NCBI RefSeq assembly: GCF_000003195.3
Contig: NC_012870.2
Span: 35,528,741 to 35,592,740 of the forward strand
DNA length: 64,000 nucleotides
Source: Sorghum bicolor
Lineage: Eukaryota > Streptophyta > Magnoliopsida > Poales > Poaceae
Direction: 5' to 3'
The position numbers were made by a program, and so were the translations under genes. Shown one piece after another: positions 1 to 12,520 of the stretch. Numbering within the stretch: position 1 is the stretch's first letter; each line of letters opens with the position of its first letter. Under the pieces are notes generated by a model. The model saw only the letters and a program-made list of their open reading frames with translations. It was not told the DNA's origin and searched no databases.

Positions 1-633
1 AGAAGCAAGTTCCTCTCAGGCAGTAGGAATCTCATCGGCAGAGATTAAAGCTAAGCTGGGAGATTTGTTGGCTCTACTCCATCAAGATACAACCAGATAG
101 TAGATGATTCCGATCCAGCCAAGGCTTTATTCAAGACCCTTTGTGGTCAGATCCCAGCTGATGCAGAAGAAGTCCTTTTCCAAGCTGCACAGTTAGAAAG
201 CCACCAGCTCCAATATCAGAAAGCCACTCAGCGTCTTGCCGATAGAGCTGCCCATGCCCGGCTCACAGAGGAAGTGATGCAAGTAAAGCGCGATGCCGAT
301 GAAAAACACAAGAGCATCGGCATTCTGCAGTCTTTAGGGGATGAGCTGAAGCAGAAGATTTCTGACCTACCGGCAAGAAGGGAAACCCTACTAGGTGAGC
401 TCAAACAAGTAGAAGAGGCCCTGACCCATGCTCAGCAAGAAGAAAGCCAGCTGCTTGAAATGCTCAATACTCTTCAACAAGAACGAAACATCCAAGCCCG
501 TAAAGCACTACAGATGAAGAAGAAGCTGAAACCAGTAGAGGGTTCTGCCAATGAAGATATTTGAGAGATAGAAGAGGCCAACCAGATCCATCTGCGTGCC
601 ATATCGACTATTCAAGGTTTGCTGAATCCATGA
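1..633 (+). pseudogene. 3' end of antisense PMD accessory gene, element A (broken)
   Basis: This is the last exon of the extra gene that element A carries opposite to its gag-pol. It aligns along its length with 61286-61912 of element B, where the whole gene is visible. The product here is the alpha-helical C-terminal tail: long Glu/Lys/Gln-rich heptad-like stretches (for example EKHKSIGIL and LQMKKKLK) that predict a coiled coil. The frame is open from base 2, shifts by one base around 93-105 (one nucleotide fewer than the B copy), then runs to a TGA at 562-564. Beyond that the homologous frame continues to a TGA at 631-633. The PMD part and promoter lie left of the window. The role of the protein is unknown. 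Confidence 0.75.
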
Positions 634-785
634 GCTCTTCATCGGTAATTCGTTCCATTTTGCCCTTAGAAACTTTTGGTCATTCTAGTCTAGCCGATAG
701 GACTGTTATCGGCACTTTAAAACATCATGCATGATCTCAGATACATTTTATCCAGCTGATAGGAGTGTTATCGGCATTTGAACTT
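634..785. other. Convergent 3' intergenic spacer of element A with two hairpins
   Basis: Short spacer between the stop of the antisense gene (plus strand) and the expected pol stop (minus strand, TAG at 788-786). It holds two inverted repeats: 693-713 (GCCGATA, 7-base loop GGACTGT, TATCGGC) and 755-775 (GCTGATA, loop GGAGTGT, TATCGGC). Both recur at the same place in element B (61966-61986 and 62035-62055). They could act as a 3'-end or bidirectional termination structure, or as protein-binding palindromes; neither is shown by the sequence alone. Confidence 0.6.
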
Positions 786-1925
786 CTATGCATCAATCCA
801 AATACTTGGGTAATACTTGTTTAAATATTTTCCATTTAATGCTATGGGAAACTCAACTCCTTCGAGAGTTTCTAAAATATAAGCATTGCTAGGAGCAGAT
901 CGATTACCCGATAAGGACCTTCCTAATTAGGAGACCATTTTCCAAATTTCGAACTTTTAGTCCCAATCGGTAGAATTAATCTCCATGCCAAATCTCCATC
1001 AGCAAACTCTTTAACCTTTACTTTTTTATCATACCATTTAGCAACTCTCTTTTTATTTTATTCTATACTTATCAAAGCCCTCAACCGATGTTCTGCCAAA
1101 TCATCCAACTCATCTTTCATCAAAGTAGCATAGTCATCGGCAGTCAATTGATCTTGGAAAGACATTCACCTAGATCTAGTTTTAATCTCCCACGGTAACA
1201 CTGCATCGTGTCCATACACCAACTGATAAGGTGAAACTTTGGTTGACCCATGACCACAAAGCTTCATTTAAAAATGTGTGCCATCTTCTCTGATTTTCTT
1301 TAACTTTCCGCTTAATAAGCTTAATAATCCATTTGTTGGAAGCCTCGGCCTATCCATTAGCTTGAGCATAGTAAGGAGAAGAATTCAACACTTTAATCCC
1401 CATACTGATTGCAAATTTATCAAACTCTCCTGATGTAAACATGGTACCCTGATCGGTAGTGATTGTTTGAGGAAAGCCAAATCGGTAAACAATGTGCTCT
1501 TTCACAAAATCAATAATGTTGGCCGATGTCACTTTCTTCAAAGGAATAGCTTCAACCCATTTAGTAAAATAATCAGTAGCAACTAAGATAAACTTATGCC
1601 CCTTGTTGGATGGCGGATAAATTTGTCCGATGAGATCAATAGCCCAACCTCGAAACGGCCAAGGTTTGACAATAGGATTCATGGCCGATGCGGGTGCCCT
1701 TTGAATATTGCCAAACTTCTGACATCCTTGACATCCTTTGAAGTATTTAAAGAAATCTTCAAGTATAATCGGCCAAGAATATCCGTTTGTCCTAATCATC
1801 CACTTCATCTTGAAAGCCGATTGATGTGCTCCACACACTCCTTCATGAATTTCACCCATCAAGCTTCTAGCTTCATCATCACCCAAGCACTTGAGTAAGA
1901 CTCCATCTACCGTCCGATAATACAA
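786..1925 (-). pseudogene. Integrase domain of element A pol (broken)
   Basis: Integrase inserts the retroelement cDNA into host DNA. Reading leftwards from 1925 the H-H-C-C zinc-binding segment is visible (HEGVCGAHQ ... CQGCQKFG), then the catalytic core with WAIDLIGQ (first Asp), TDQGTMFTSGEF (second Asp) and SSPYYAQANG. A TAG stands just after ANG, at about 1350, before the catalytic Glu that element B retains. From there to 786 the C-terminal domain is still recognisable by similarity to 62066-62700 but is broken by stops. The cassette belongs to the Tat-type minus-strand polyprotein that continues at 1907-4088 and 20484-23994. It is inactive as it stands. Confidence 0.85.
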
Positions 1926-3217
1926 CTCTTCTTCAAGGAGTACATACTTTGTAGCTTGGAACCTAACAACCTGTCAACCCTTTTAGACGGATCTTTTAAA
2001 TAATCAATGATCTCTTTTCTCCAATCATCGGCATTGACTGCCGATAGTATATTCGGGATGGGTTGATATCCTGAGCCGTGCTGAGCCAATTGGTTGGCTT
2101 CTTCGTTATGTAACCGAAGAATATGCTCTAATAAAAAATCCTTGAATTCCCTTAACAATTTTATGCAACTTTCATAGTAGGTTATCAAAACCTCACTTCG
2201 ACATTCATAAATTCCAGCCAACTGATTTATAACAAGCATAGAATCGCCGAAGATTTCAACAGCATCAGCGTGAACCTCCTTTAATAGTTCCAACCCTTTG
2301 ATCAAAGCCCGATACTCAGCTGGATTATTTGTTGACGTGGCAACACTCGGCAAAGAAAACTTATACTTCTTTCCTCGAGGAGAAATTAGTACTATGCCGA
2401 TTCCCGCCCCTCGGTCACATGTAGATCCATCAAAGAAGAGCGTCCAAGGAACAATTTCCAAAGCACCCACTACACCGCAATGTTGAGTCACAAAATCGGC
2501 CATAATCTGCCCTTTAACCACTTTAACTGATTCATAGCGTAGATCAAATTCCGACAATGCCAAAATCCACTTGCCGATTCTAACACTCATAATCGGCATA
2601 GATAACATGTACCGGACTACATCATCTTTGCATATAACAGTGCATTCGGCCGATAGCAAGTAATGTCTTAATTTGATACAAGAAAAGTATAGACATAAAC
2701 ACAATTTTTCAATTGCCGAATACCTTGTCTCAGCATCCACCAGTCTTCTACTTAGATAATAAATCACACGTTCCTTCCCTTCAAATTCTTGAATTAGAGC
2801 CGAACCAATGACCATCCCATCGGTAGACAAATATAATCTGAAAGGCTTTCTTTGTTGAGGTGGAATCAGAACTGGAGGATTTGTCAAATAATTCTTGATT
2901 TCATCCAATGCTAACTGTTGCACTCTACCCCACACAAATTCTTGATCGGCTTTTAACTTAAGCAAAGGACTAAAAGCACGAATCTTACCAGACAAATTAG
3001 ATATAAATCGTCTGATGAAATTTATCTTGCCGATCAATGATTGAAGTTCAGTCTTATTGGTGGGAGCAACTATCTTGTTGATGGCATCAATAATTCTCTT
3101 ACTGATTTCAATCCCTCTCTGATGCACCATGAAACCAAGAAATTGTCCTGCCGATACACCAAATGCACATTTATTAGGATTCATCTTTAAATCATGCTTC
3201 CTTGTGCACTCCAGCAC
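1907..3217 (-). pseudogene. RT thumb, RNase H and second (archaeal-type) RNase H of element A
   Basis: An open stretch of 436 codons covering the middle of pol. In order: the end of RT with the thumb/connection (GFMVHQRGIEIS, LIGKINFIRRFI at residues about 28-75), a gypsy-type RNase H (LYLSTDGM to about residue 215), then a second RNase H-like domain starting at WTLFFDGSTCDRGAG (about residue 258) with a later GDSMLVINQLAG. Tandem RNase H domains, the second of archaeal type, are a known mark of the Tat lineage of plant Ty3/gypsy elements. The reading continues into the zinc-binding part of integrase below 2000. It is separated from the upstream RT by a stop near 3218. The stretch is longer than expected for a dead element, so decay may be fairly recent. 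Confidence 0.85.
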
Positions 3218-3220
3218 TTT

Positions 3221-4088
3221 TCACAGATTGGCAAGATGCTTTGTGAAATCTCTAGACTTAACCACCACGTCATCAATATAAATCTCCACCAACTTGTCGA
3301 TGAACTCATGAAAGATAAAATTCATAGCCCTTTGATAAGTAGCACCAGCATTCTTCAAGCCGAAGGTCATGACTATCCATTCAAACAGTCCAACATGACC
3401 AGGACACCTAAATGCAATCTTGGGAATATCCTCCTCAGCCATGAATATTTGATTGTATCCTGCATTACCATCCATAAAGCTAATGATCCGATGTCCAGCT
3501 GCAGCATCAACCAATAAATCGGCAACTGACATTGGATAACCATCCATTGGCTTAGCCTTATTAAGGCTCCTAAAGTCAATGCAGACATGAAATTTCCCAT
3601 TCTTTTTGTAAACCGGAACAACATTGGAAATCCATTCGGCTTACCAACATTGCCGAATAAATTTAGCTTCAATAAGTTTTGTTATTTCGGGAAGAATACT
3701 AGAATTGCATCTGCGTGCTGGCTGTTGATGCGGCCAAAACCCAGACTTGATAGGCAACCGATGTTCAATGATCGATCGGTCCAAACCCGGCATCTCGGTA
3801 TAATCCCAAGCAAAGCAATGTTTATATTCCTTTAACAAATCGGTTAACTGTTGCTTACACTCAGAATCTAATCTAGCACTAATAAAAGTAGGCCTTGGCC
3901 TATCACCATTACCTATATCTACCTCTACTAGATCATCGGCCGATGTAAACCCCTGACATAGTTTTCCATTATCAGCGAACCTATCCATTAAAACCCTTCA
4001 TTAGAACCGACTGCTTGGATCGGTGGAATTTCATAATCGGAAACTTTAGGAAAATCCTTCTCCCAAATTTCTCTTGAAATGCATCTGG
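3221..4088 (-). pseudogene. Reverse transcriptase of element A, interrupted by element C
   Basis: The N-terminal RT segment lies at 3641-3988 (HRLPIKSGFWPHQQPARRC, EITKLIEAKFIRQC), and the palm follows at 3221-3547 with GNAGYNQI and the catalytic box YIDDVVVKS, which is intact. Frames change between 3547 and 3672 and a stop lies near 3218, so the coding is broken. At 4089-4093 the element is cut by the insertion of element C; the upstream protease resumes at 20484 on the far side. The insertion is flanked by the duplicated pentamer TCCTT, so nothing of A was lost there. Confidence 0.85.
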
Positions 4089-4093
4089 TCCTT

Positions 4094-5749
4094 TTTTGGG
4101 TATTCTTAACATCATTACCAAAAGTAGAATAAGTTCTCTAAATCTAGTAACGGTGCCAAAAATGCCAAACCTATCCCTCACACCACTTAAGCCAAGTTGT
4201 CATCCCCAGCATGATATAAGAGACGCGGTATTGAAATATGCAATTGCTCTTATAAATAAATAATGAATGGGATCTGCAAGCGCACAGATTAATACCGATG
4301 CAGCATTTTAACCGGGAAGTATTCCAGATATCGTTATTTATATTTTTACCACTGGGAAGGGATTAGAAATCATCACTATTGATTACAGAATAGAATATGA
4401 GATTGAGCATCTGTCATTGCATGTATAACTGAGAACATTATATCTAACTCTTCATACAGAGATAAGTGTCACATAAAAGATATATGAAATAATAATAGTG
4501 ACAAGGATAACTAATCTGATCTAGCCACATAATAAATATGATAAGCACCTCAATTAGATACTCTAGAAAGTCATTAGCATGGTATTAGAACAAACTACAA
4601 GAATATTCCCTAAGTTATTCTCAACTATATAGTCTAGCATTATCATAGTTAGTGCAAGCATACTTAGCAATCATTGTGAGACAAGACTACGCGCCATGCA
4701 TAGTGATATTAGCAAGGAATATGAGAAACATAGCAATCACACCCCTGTAATAATGTTGCTCTGCCAGCCCAATACACGAGAGGGGGACTATATAAGAATC
4801 AATGAAGCTGTCACTATCACGAACCACCCCACGATCTGGCATATTGGGTACAATCGCAGATAAATACGGTATAAGCACCACGCCTACACAATATCTATCA
4901 TTTACCCATGGATCCGATGGATAAACGCTATACGATCCTAAGCATGTATATAGATCAAATCTAACTAAGCCAAGTACATAACTATGATAAACTAAGAACA
5001 ATACAATCTTCAATATAAGCAAATAGAGCAAAGTCATAAGCAATATATTGAAGTAGAACAAAGTCATATTCATAATATTGAAGAACAAAGATAATTAGAA
5101 AGCAATTAGAAGCACAATTAGAGAATTACCAAGAATCCTCCTGACAGATCCGAAAACCAATCGAAGATTGACTCCTTCTAGTTCTAATCCTATGTAGCTA
5201 TGCTAATCTAGATGTCTAATTGATGTGGTGGCTCTAATCTTGATCAGAGGCTTCTTCTCCCTTGATGGAACAATGAATTAGGGTTGAGAGGCTCCCTCCT
5301 CCAGGGGCCAGGGGGTCTGGTTTTATAGTCCCTCCAAGTGAATATGGGCCCTTGGATCAAACCGACATAGATTGTATGGTTTAGATTCATCCTTTAGGGC
5401 GGTGGAGATCTCCCGCAAAGCAGAGTCCTGATTGGACTCAGGGGCAGGGCGGGCGCTCTGACCAACTGGGCGGGCGCCCAGGGTCAGGCCCCGTTTCGCC
5501 TCCGCTTCGGTCTCGTGGCTTCTGGAGTCTTCTAGATGTAAGATAATTGCGCAGCACGTTAATATCTTTACGTAATCCCGACATGTGGGCCTTTCTTCCG
5601 TATTTCCTGATAACCCCCTGCAGAAATAGACAAACACCAAAACTCGTGGAATTCTGTCAGATAAAACCCTAAGTCTAGATCTTGATCTCATTTGGATCCT
5701 TTTCTTTATTTATTTGATAATTAAATTTGATACTTAAGGACCGTCAACA
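4094..5749 (-). repeat. 3' LTR of element C
   Basis: A 1656-bp direct repeat of 18824-20478, nearly identical by eye over its length. The plus-strand right end is CCGTCAACA. A minus-strand TATA-like sequence (reverse of TTTTATAGTCC near 5320-5330) sits next to a GGGCGGGCGCCC-type palindromic module at about 5445-5482. The ORFs within it (for example 4687-5088 and 5323-5691) also appear in the other LTR copies and show no protein family, so I treat them as chance. Confidence 0.92.
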
Positions 5750-7984
5750 AACTCCCCCAAGCTTACCTCTTGCTCGTCCCTGAGCAAGGATAGACTCAGC
5801 TAAAGATCATAAGTAGTTGCAATATCTTTAAAAATTTGACAGTACACATGCTTTTAAATAAGATCTCATCTCTGAGTTAGAGTAAACTATCAAGACTTAA
5901 AACTTACTTACTTTACCTTCACCATGGGACTTGTAACTGTCACTTCTGTCTTGAGTGGTTAAAAGATAGAACAGTCTAGCCAAGTGCCATGTCTCTTATT
6001 CTTGATCAGCTATAGCTCTGGGTTTTTTTGCAGATTTTCAAATAAAACTCAGAAATTCATTGTATGATTCTCTCAGGTCTCTCTTTTGTGGTATTTTTGG
6101 ATCCTTACCAAGGCAGTGATGGTATATGCCTTCTCTCAAGATATGTAGTATTTGTGGTATGAGGCATAGTGACATTGCCTTCTCTCTCACCCTACTCTAA
6201 TAAGGCTTTAATATCTGGAGCTCATAGGTGGGAGATAAAGTATACATACTTACAAGACATTTATTGCATAGTCAAACCATGGATCCAAAGAAACAAATCA
6301 ATAAGCCAAATCAAGATGAGCATGTGTGGCGAATAAATGGTGTATGGTGATGATGGTGATAACAATGGTGAAAACAATTGTGGTGGAAGTCTAATTCTAC
6401 TTTGGTGTTTGAGGGGATACATACCTTCCTTGCTTTTGAAACTTTATGATGAGAATGAGATGCTCTATCTTTTTTTATTTTCTCTCAGGTGGGTATCTTG
6501 CACCCCTAATTCTACTGTCGGACACTTGTCCATTTTTACCTCTCGTCTCACTTTTTCTTTTCTTTCGAGTTTCCGAGCACTTGCTCCTTTTTATTTCCTC
6601 GTATCTCTTTTTTTTTCATTCTCTTTTTTTTCAGAGCATTCATCTCTTGAGATAATATAGCAAGTGGTAGTAACAAGATAACTTGAGCATTTATTTCACA
6701 AGGGAAAAACAGAAATATTTTTGGTTATTCTCTCCCGACTTAGGAGTAGAATATTTTTGGGTGATTCTGGAGATGGAATGGTGGATATATGTGGATGGTA
6801 CTTCCGGAGTAGAAGTAGTATATATGAGTGAACGTGCAAGTGAAATCTTGATTTAACCACATGACAAGCTCCTAAAGGTCTACACAGCTTGACCACACTC
6901 AATGCTCATAAGCAGTAGATAGTAAATGTGTGGCTCAAAGTCTAGCAAGCATGTATATATGGCTGTGGTAGGAATTTAAACTCTCATGATACAGGAACTC
7001 ATCATGCAACATTTTAAAGATTTTCAAAGATAAAATTCTCCAGAATTCTAGCATCTATAGGAACAGATAAACAGCAGCTCAACCTTCCCATATCATATCC
7101 GTTAACAACTTAGACTTCAGATCAAGTTTTCATCCCACAAGTTTAGGTCTAGAGTAAGCTTTAAATTATAACAGTTATATCTAAACTTGAGAGAGAACTT
7201 AAAATTTGCAAATTAGGCAGAGCAACTATCTATCATATCCATGCTTAAGTTTTATTTAGATACAGATTAGCATAGCCAATTTATTTATTTATTAAACACA
7301 CTAAGCAAAAGACATATATATATAAGCATAAAATCTTTATTTGGTTTTCCATAGTTTATGTGTATTTATATTTTAAAATAATATAAGTATAAAGATAGAT
7401 AGAAATACTTATCGAGATAAATGGGGGTGCTCTCCCCCAAGCTGAATTTTGACGTAATTTCTCTTGATGTAGCTAGCAGGTGGCAGAGGTGTATTTGAAA
7501 GTCAGCAGCATTCTGACAGCGATTAGAATGTCCTCCGTCTGCTAGTCTTCTTGATTCTTAAATTCTGTGGAGCTCAAATAGACAACATAGCTTGTGGATC
7601 TGATTAAGTGTTAGCATAAATATCTAGCCTTTATTATCTTGAGACTCCTTAATAAATATTACTCCCTGTTTTTATATTTTTGTTTTTATAGAGCAGAAAA
7701 ATAATTATTTTATTTTTATGCCACCATAGTGAATGTACTTATGGGTTTTATGCCATTTGTCTACTCACATGGGGCTTACTGTTTTTCACATTTTTATTTT
7801 CTTTTTAAGATAGTATGAACTTAATTAACTAAGTAACTATTTGAAATAATTGAAAGGGAAAGGATAACTACCAAGTTTACCTCTTGGCAAGGCGTTCGGT
7901 GTTTTTAAGTCCTCCGAACGGGACTCTCCACTTTCTTAATCGTCCTGAGGTTCGTTGGATGGCGTAGTCGGTACTTCCGGCAGC
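5750..7984 (-). other. Polypurine tract and non-coding spacer of element C
   Basis: Read on the minus strand, the last bases before the 3' LTR are AAGCTTGGGGGAGTT (5764-5750), a good polypurine tract for plus-strand priming. The rest, about 2.2 kb, has no credible coding frame. It includes a pyrimidine-rich belt around 6470-6650 next to GGACACTTGTCC at about 6519. The same spacer recurs in D (9347-11640), G (29636-31292) and, on the opposite strand, E (37244-39569). It takes the place that RT and integrase hold in autonomous relatives. Confidence 0.8.
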
Positions 7985-7989
7985 GCCTC

Positions 7990-9346
7990 TGTTGATATTT
8001 GGTAACGCAATAAGAAAACGATCCACAAGCGCACGGATATCGGTGAGCATTTCACCCGGGAGGTTATCCAGAGTTATCGTATTTATATTTTTACCACTGG
8101 GAGAAAGGGTGTATCTGGCTAACCAAATCTATTGCTACTATCCCTTTAGGCTACAAAGAATGTCTCTCGATGTGAGTGAGAGAAGACGGCAACCATAGTC
8201 TCCTTCTAACCTTGGTAAGGATGATCTACTGTTCTAATGGGGAGGCTAACGGAATCTAGACAACACAAAGGATGTTCGACCCGCACCTATAAACCCTATC
8301 CTTCCTGCTAACGAGATGTGATCTGCAAAGGTAACTCGGAATTGTCACGTTCCTCATTACTACCACGGTCCAGCTAGTCAGGGAATATCTATGAGTACCC
8401 CAGCCTAAACACCACGTTTACGCCAGCAATGATTACTCTAAACTCTACGCGAAGAGATTAAAGTAAACTCATAAACCATAAGAACAATAAAACAAGAACT
8501 TACTAGAATTTAGAAGTCGAAATACTGAAGAATCCTAGGAGCAAGCTTCGGGTTAGTAGAACTTGATCCCACAGGTACAAGCTTGGAGTAGACCCCGACA
8601 GGCCGGGCTTCCTCCAATCTACACCTCCACTCTATCTCTCTCAATCTAGTAGAAACTAGAAGATCTATTTCTACCTTACATTGGTTGCTAAGCCTAAAAA
8701 GAAATATTAATTAGAGAAGAGGTTTTCCTTCGAGGGCACCCCTCAGTCTCTATGATAATTTCTTCATGTCTTCTCCAGGGGCCAGGGGCCTTGCTTATAC
8801 AGTCCTCCTCCTCTGTGCGTTTTTGGTTCAGCAGGCGATGTGGTACTAAACTTTGCACCCTATCTCATTAAAATGCACATAGGCCTTAACTGACCAAAAT
8901 CTGATTTGGGCCCAATTAATCCGCAGCTCTTTTATGTGGAGTCCTTCTTTTATTAATATCTCTTGATTCCGAACTCCAAATATAACAAATAATATATGCA
9001 TTTCGATCAGCTCGACGAGATCTTTGCAATGGTGGACTCCATTCTGTGATTGGTGGAAACACCTGGGCGGGCGCCCTGCCCCCGCGCCCGTTTGCCTTCT
9101 CGTTCGTTCCCGTGGCTTCTGGAGTCTTCTAGATGATAGAAAATTGCACGGTGCGTTGATATCTCTATGTAATCCCGACATGTGGGCCTTTCTTCCGTAT
9201 TTCCTGATAACCCCCTGCAGAAATAGACAAACACCAAAACTCGTGGAATTCTGTCAGATAAAACCCTAAGTCTAGATGTTGATTTCATTTGGATCCTTTT
9301 CTTTGTTTATTTGATAATTAAATTTGATACTTAAGGACCGTCAACA
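7990..9346 (-). repeat. 3' LTR of element D
   Basis: A 1357-bp repeat that starts TGTTGATATTTGG and ends CCGTCAACA on the plus strand. It matches 14985-16369, which is slightly longer mainly because of an extra GC-rich stretch near 16078-16098. A minus-strand TATA-like box (reverse of GCTTATACAGTCC) is near 8793-8805 and a GGGCGGGCGCCC module is at about 9064-9075. Only its last part resembles the LTR of element C; the rest differs. Confidence 0.92.
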
Positions 9347-11640
9347 AACTCCCCCAAGCTTACCTCTTGCTCGTCCCTAAGCAAGGATAGACTCAGCATT
9401 GGATTAGAAGTTGTTGCAATATCTTTAAAAATTGACGGTACACATGCTTTTTAAATAAGATCTCATGAGTTAGAGTAAACTGTCAAGACTTAAAACTTAC
9501 TTTACCTTCACCATGGGACTTGTAACCGTCACTTCTGTCTTGAGAGGTTAAAAGATAGAACAGTCTAGCCAAGTGCCATGTCTCTTATTCTTGATCAGCT
9601 ATAGCTCTGGGTTTTTTTTTTGCAGATTTTCAAATAAAACTCAGAGATTCCTTGTATGACTCTCTAAATCTCTCTTTTGTGGTATTTCTGGATCCTTACC
9701 AAGGCATTGATGGTATATGCCTTCTCTCAAGATATGTGGTATTTGTGGTATAAGGCATAGTGATATTGCCTTCTCTCTCACCCTACTCTAATAAGGCTTG
9801 ATATCTGGAGCTCATAGGTGGGAGACAGCTAATACATACTTACAAGATATTTATTGCATAGTCAAACCATGGAGCCAGAGAAACAAGTCAATATGTCAAA
9901 TCAAGATGTGCATGTGTGGCGAATGAATGGTGTATGGTGATGATGGTGATAACAATGGTGAAAGTCTAATTCTACTTTTGCTCTTTTGAGGGTATACATA
10001 CCTTTCTTGCACTTTGAAGCTTTTTGGGGAGAATGAGATGCTCTATATTTTCTTTTTGTTTCCTCTCAGGTGGGTATCTTGTACCCCTAATTCTACTGTC
10101 GGACACTTGTCCATTTTTACCTCTCGTCTCACTTTTTTCTTTTCTTTCGAGGTTCCGGGCACTTGCTCCTTTTTATTTCCTCGTTTATATATATTTTTTT
10201 TTTCTTTTCTTTTTTTTTTCAGAGCACTCATCTCTTGAGATAATATAGCAAGTGGTAGTAACCAAAATATTTGGAGCATTTATTTCATAGGGAATAACAG
10301 GGATAGGAAAATGTTTTTGACTATTCTCTCCCGGATTAGGAGTAGAATATTTTTGGGTGATTCTGGAGATGGAAATGGATGGATATATGTGGATGGTACT
10401 TCCGGAGTAGAAGTAGCATATATGAGTGAACGTGCAAGTGAATCTTGATTTAACCACATGACAAGCTCCTAAGGGTCTACACAGCTTGACCACACTCATT
10501 GTTCATAAGCAGTAAAAAGTAAATATGTGGCTCAAAGTCTAGCAAGCATGTATATATGGCTGTGGTAGGAATTTGAACTCTCATCATATAGGAACTCATC
10601 ATGCAATATTTTAAAGATTTTTCAAAATAAAATTTTCCAGAATTCTAGCATCTCTAGGAACAGATAAACAGCAGCTCAACCTTCCCATATCATATCCGTT
10701 AACAACTTAGATTTCAGATCAAGTTTTCATCCCACAAGTTTAGATCTAGAGCAAGCTTTAAATTATAACAGTTGTGTCTAAACTTGAGAGAGAACTTCAA
10801 AATTGCAAATTAGGCAGAGCAACTATTCATCATATCCATGCTAGAGTTTTATTATTAAGATTCAGATTAGCATAGCCACTTTATTTATTTATTAAACATA
10901 CTAAGCAAAAGATATATATAAGCACAAAATATTTATTTGGTTTTTCACAGTTTATGTATTTTAATATTCTAACATAATATAAGTATAAAGATAGGTAGAA
11001 ATACTTAGCGAGATAAATGGGGGTGCTCTCCCCCAAGCTGAATTTTGACATAATTTTTCTTGATGTAGCTAGCAGGTGGCAGAGGTGTATTTGAAAGTCA
11101 GCAGCATTCTGACAGCGATTAGAATGTCCTCCGTCTGCTAGTCTTCTTGATTCTTAAATTCTGTGGAGCTCAAATAGACAACAAAGCTTGTGGAACTAAT
11201 TAAGTGTTAGCATAAATATCTAGCCTTCATCATGTTGAGCTTCCTTAATAAATGTTACTTATTTAGCAGGATCATGCACTTATTATTTTTATATTTTTAT
11301 TGTAAGATGAAAACTTATTTATTTTATTTTTATGCCACCATAGTGAATGTACTTATGGGTTTTATGCGATGAGCATAATCACATGGGGCTTACTATTTTT
11401 TTAACATTTTTATTTTCTTTTCAAGATAGCATGAACCTGATTAACTAAGCAAACTATAATTGAATAATTGAAAGGAAAAGGATAACTACCAAGTTTACCT
11501 CTTGGCAAGGCGTTCGGTGTTTTTAAGTCCTCCGAACGGGACTCTCCGTTTTCTCAGTCGTCCTGGGATTCGCTAGGTGGCGTAGTCGGTGATTCCGGCG
11601 GCGCCTCCTCTTTGTTATAACTATCTTCTCTCTCCACACC
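9347..11640 (-). other. Polypurine tract and spacer of element D
   Basis: The polypurine tract (AAGCTTGGGGGAGTT on the minus strand) is at 9361-9347. The remaining 2.3 kb parallels 5765-7984 of element C closely, including the pyrimidine belt at about 10050-10220 and GGACACTTGTCC near 10100. I see no coding frame that is conserved between the copies. Confidence 0.8.
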
Positions 11641-11682
11641 TGACTCGGCGCTAACGGTCTCCTCAGGACAGTTCTGTTCAAG

Positions 11683-12520
11683 CTATATGTGTTCAGACCT
11701 TATCACTTCTCCTTCGTAGTCTACCCATCCGTCCTTGATGATTTGCCTCCTCTGGTTACGGTTGCGTTGTCTTCTTCTTGTCCTGACCTGCTTAAAATCT
11801 TCAACTATATAGTTAGAATCATTAAAGTAGTGGCGCACCTTCTCAGAGGGGAAGTGCATGTGGACATCTCTGGTTCCAATGTAGATGATTGCTTTGATAG
11901 TGTTGAGGAACGGTCTTCTAAGGATGGTGGGTGCATCATACTCGTCTTCTCCCATGTTAATGACCTAAAAATTACGTGGAGCCGAATGTATGTTGGTTGT
12001 AGGAGCATGGTTCCATGCAGGAGCTGATAAGTGACTGCGGCCATTATGTTGTCGTCAGATCCGGTGTCGTAGAGTGTCTTCTAAAAAGAGTATCCATTGA
12101 TTGTGCACTCAATGCTTGGAACACCAGGGTCATCCTTCTTGATCAAGAAAGGTGACTTGAGTCGACGATCTTGACATCCTTGAGCTGCAGTGACCATCTC
12201 AGCTGACTCGGTCCACATTTTCTTGTTCTTGTTCCTCCTATTGGTCCTCTTCCTTGGTTCATGTCGGGATTGCTCTGAAGCTTGTGTAGTCTTGTTCTTG
12301 AAGGAAAGTCTCCTTCTTCCCCTTGATGTAGAGACTGATCTTGGCAGCATTAGCGTAGATGACTGCTCTGGTGTTTAGGAATGGCCTCCCTAAGATGATG
12401 GGTGCCCTCTCCTCACTACCAGTCTCTATCACCACGAAGTTTGCTGGAGCGTACAAGGTACCAACTCGGACATAGAGTTTCTTCAATATTTCCTTTGGGA
12501 AACTAAGTGTCTGATCTCCA
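11683..12520 (-). pseudogene. Tandem protease remnants of element D
   Basis: Minus-strand pieces of two retropepsin-like domains. The upstream piece (12259-12520) has VRVGTLYAPANFVVIETG and the flap-like IILGRPFLNT but lacks the active-site half. A basic linker follows (12081-12350, rich in Arg and Lys). The second domain (about 12080-11683) has the active-site region TGSDDNIMAAVTYQLL and a second (I)LRRPFLNTIKAIIY segment. Frames switch several times (near 12260, 12080 and 11960), so the region is dead. Homologous blocks are better preserved in C (16441-18663) and G (31293-33932). No gag zinc knuckle is present here. Confidence 0.75.

Noticed and set aside
4687..5088. Minus-strand ORF with hydrophobic start, repeated at 19401-19817 and 34669-35085
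   Set aside because: It repeats only because the C-type LTR repeats. It differs by substitutions without sign of codon conservation and ends differently in each copy; judged chance.
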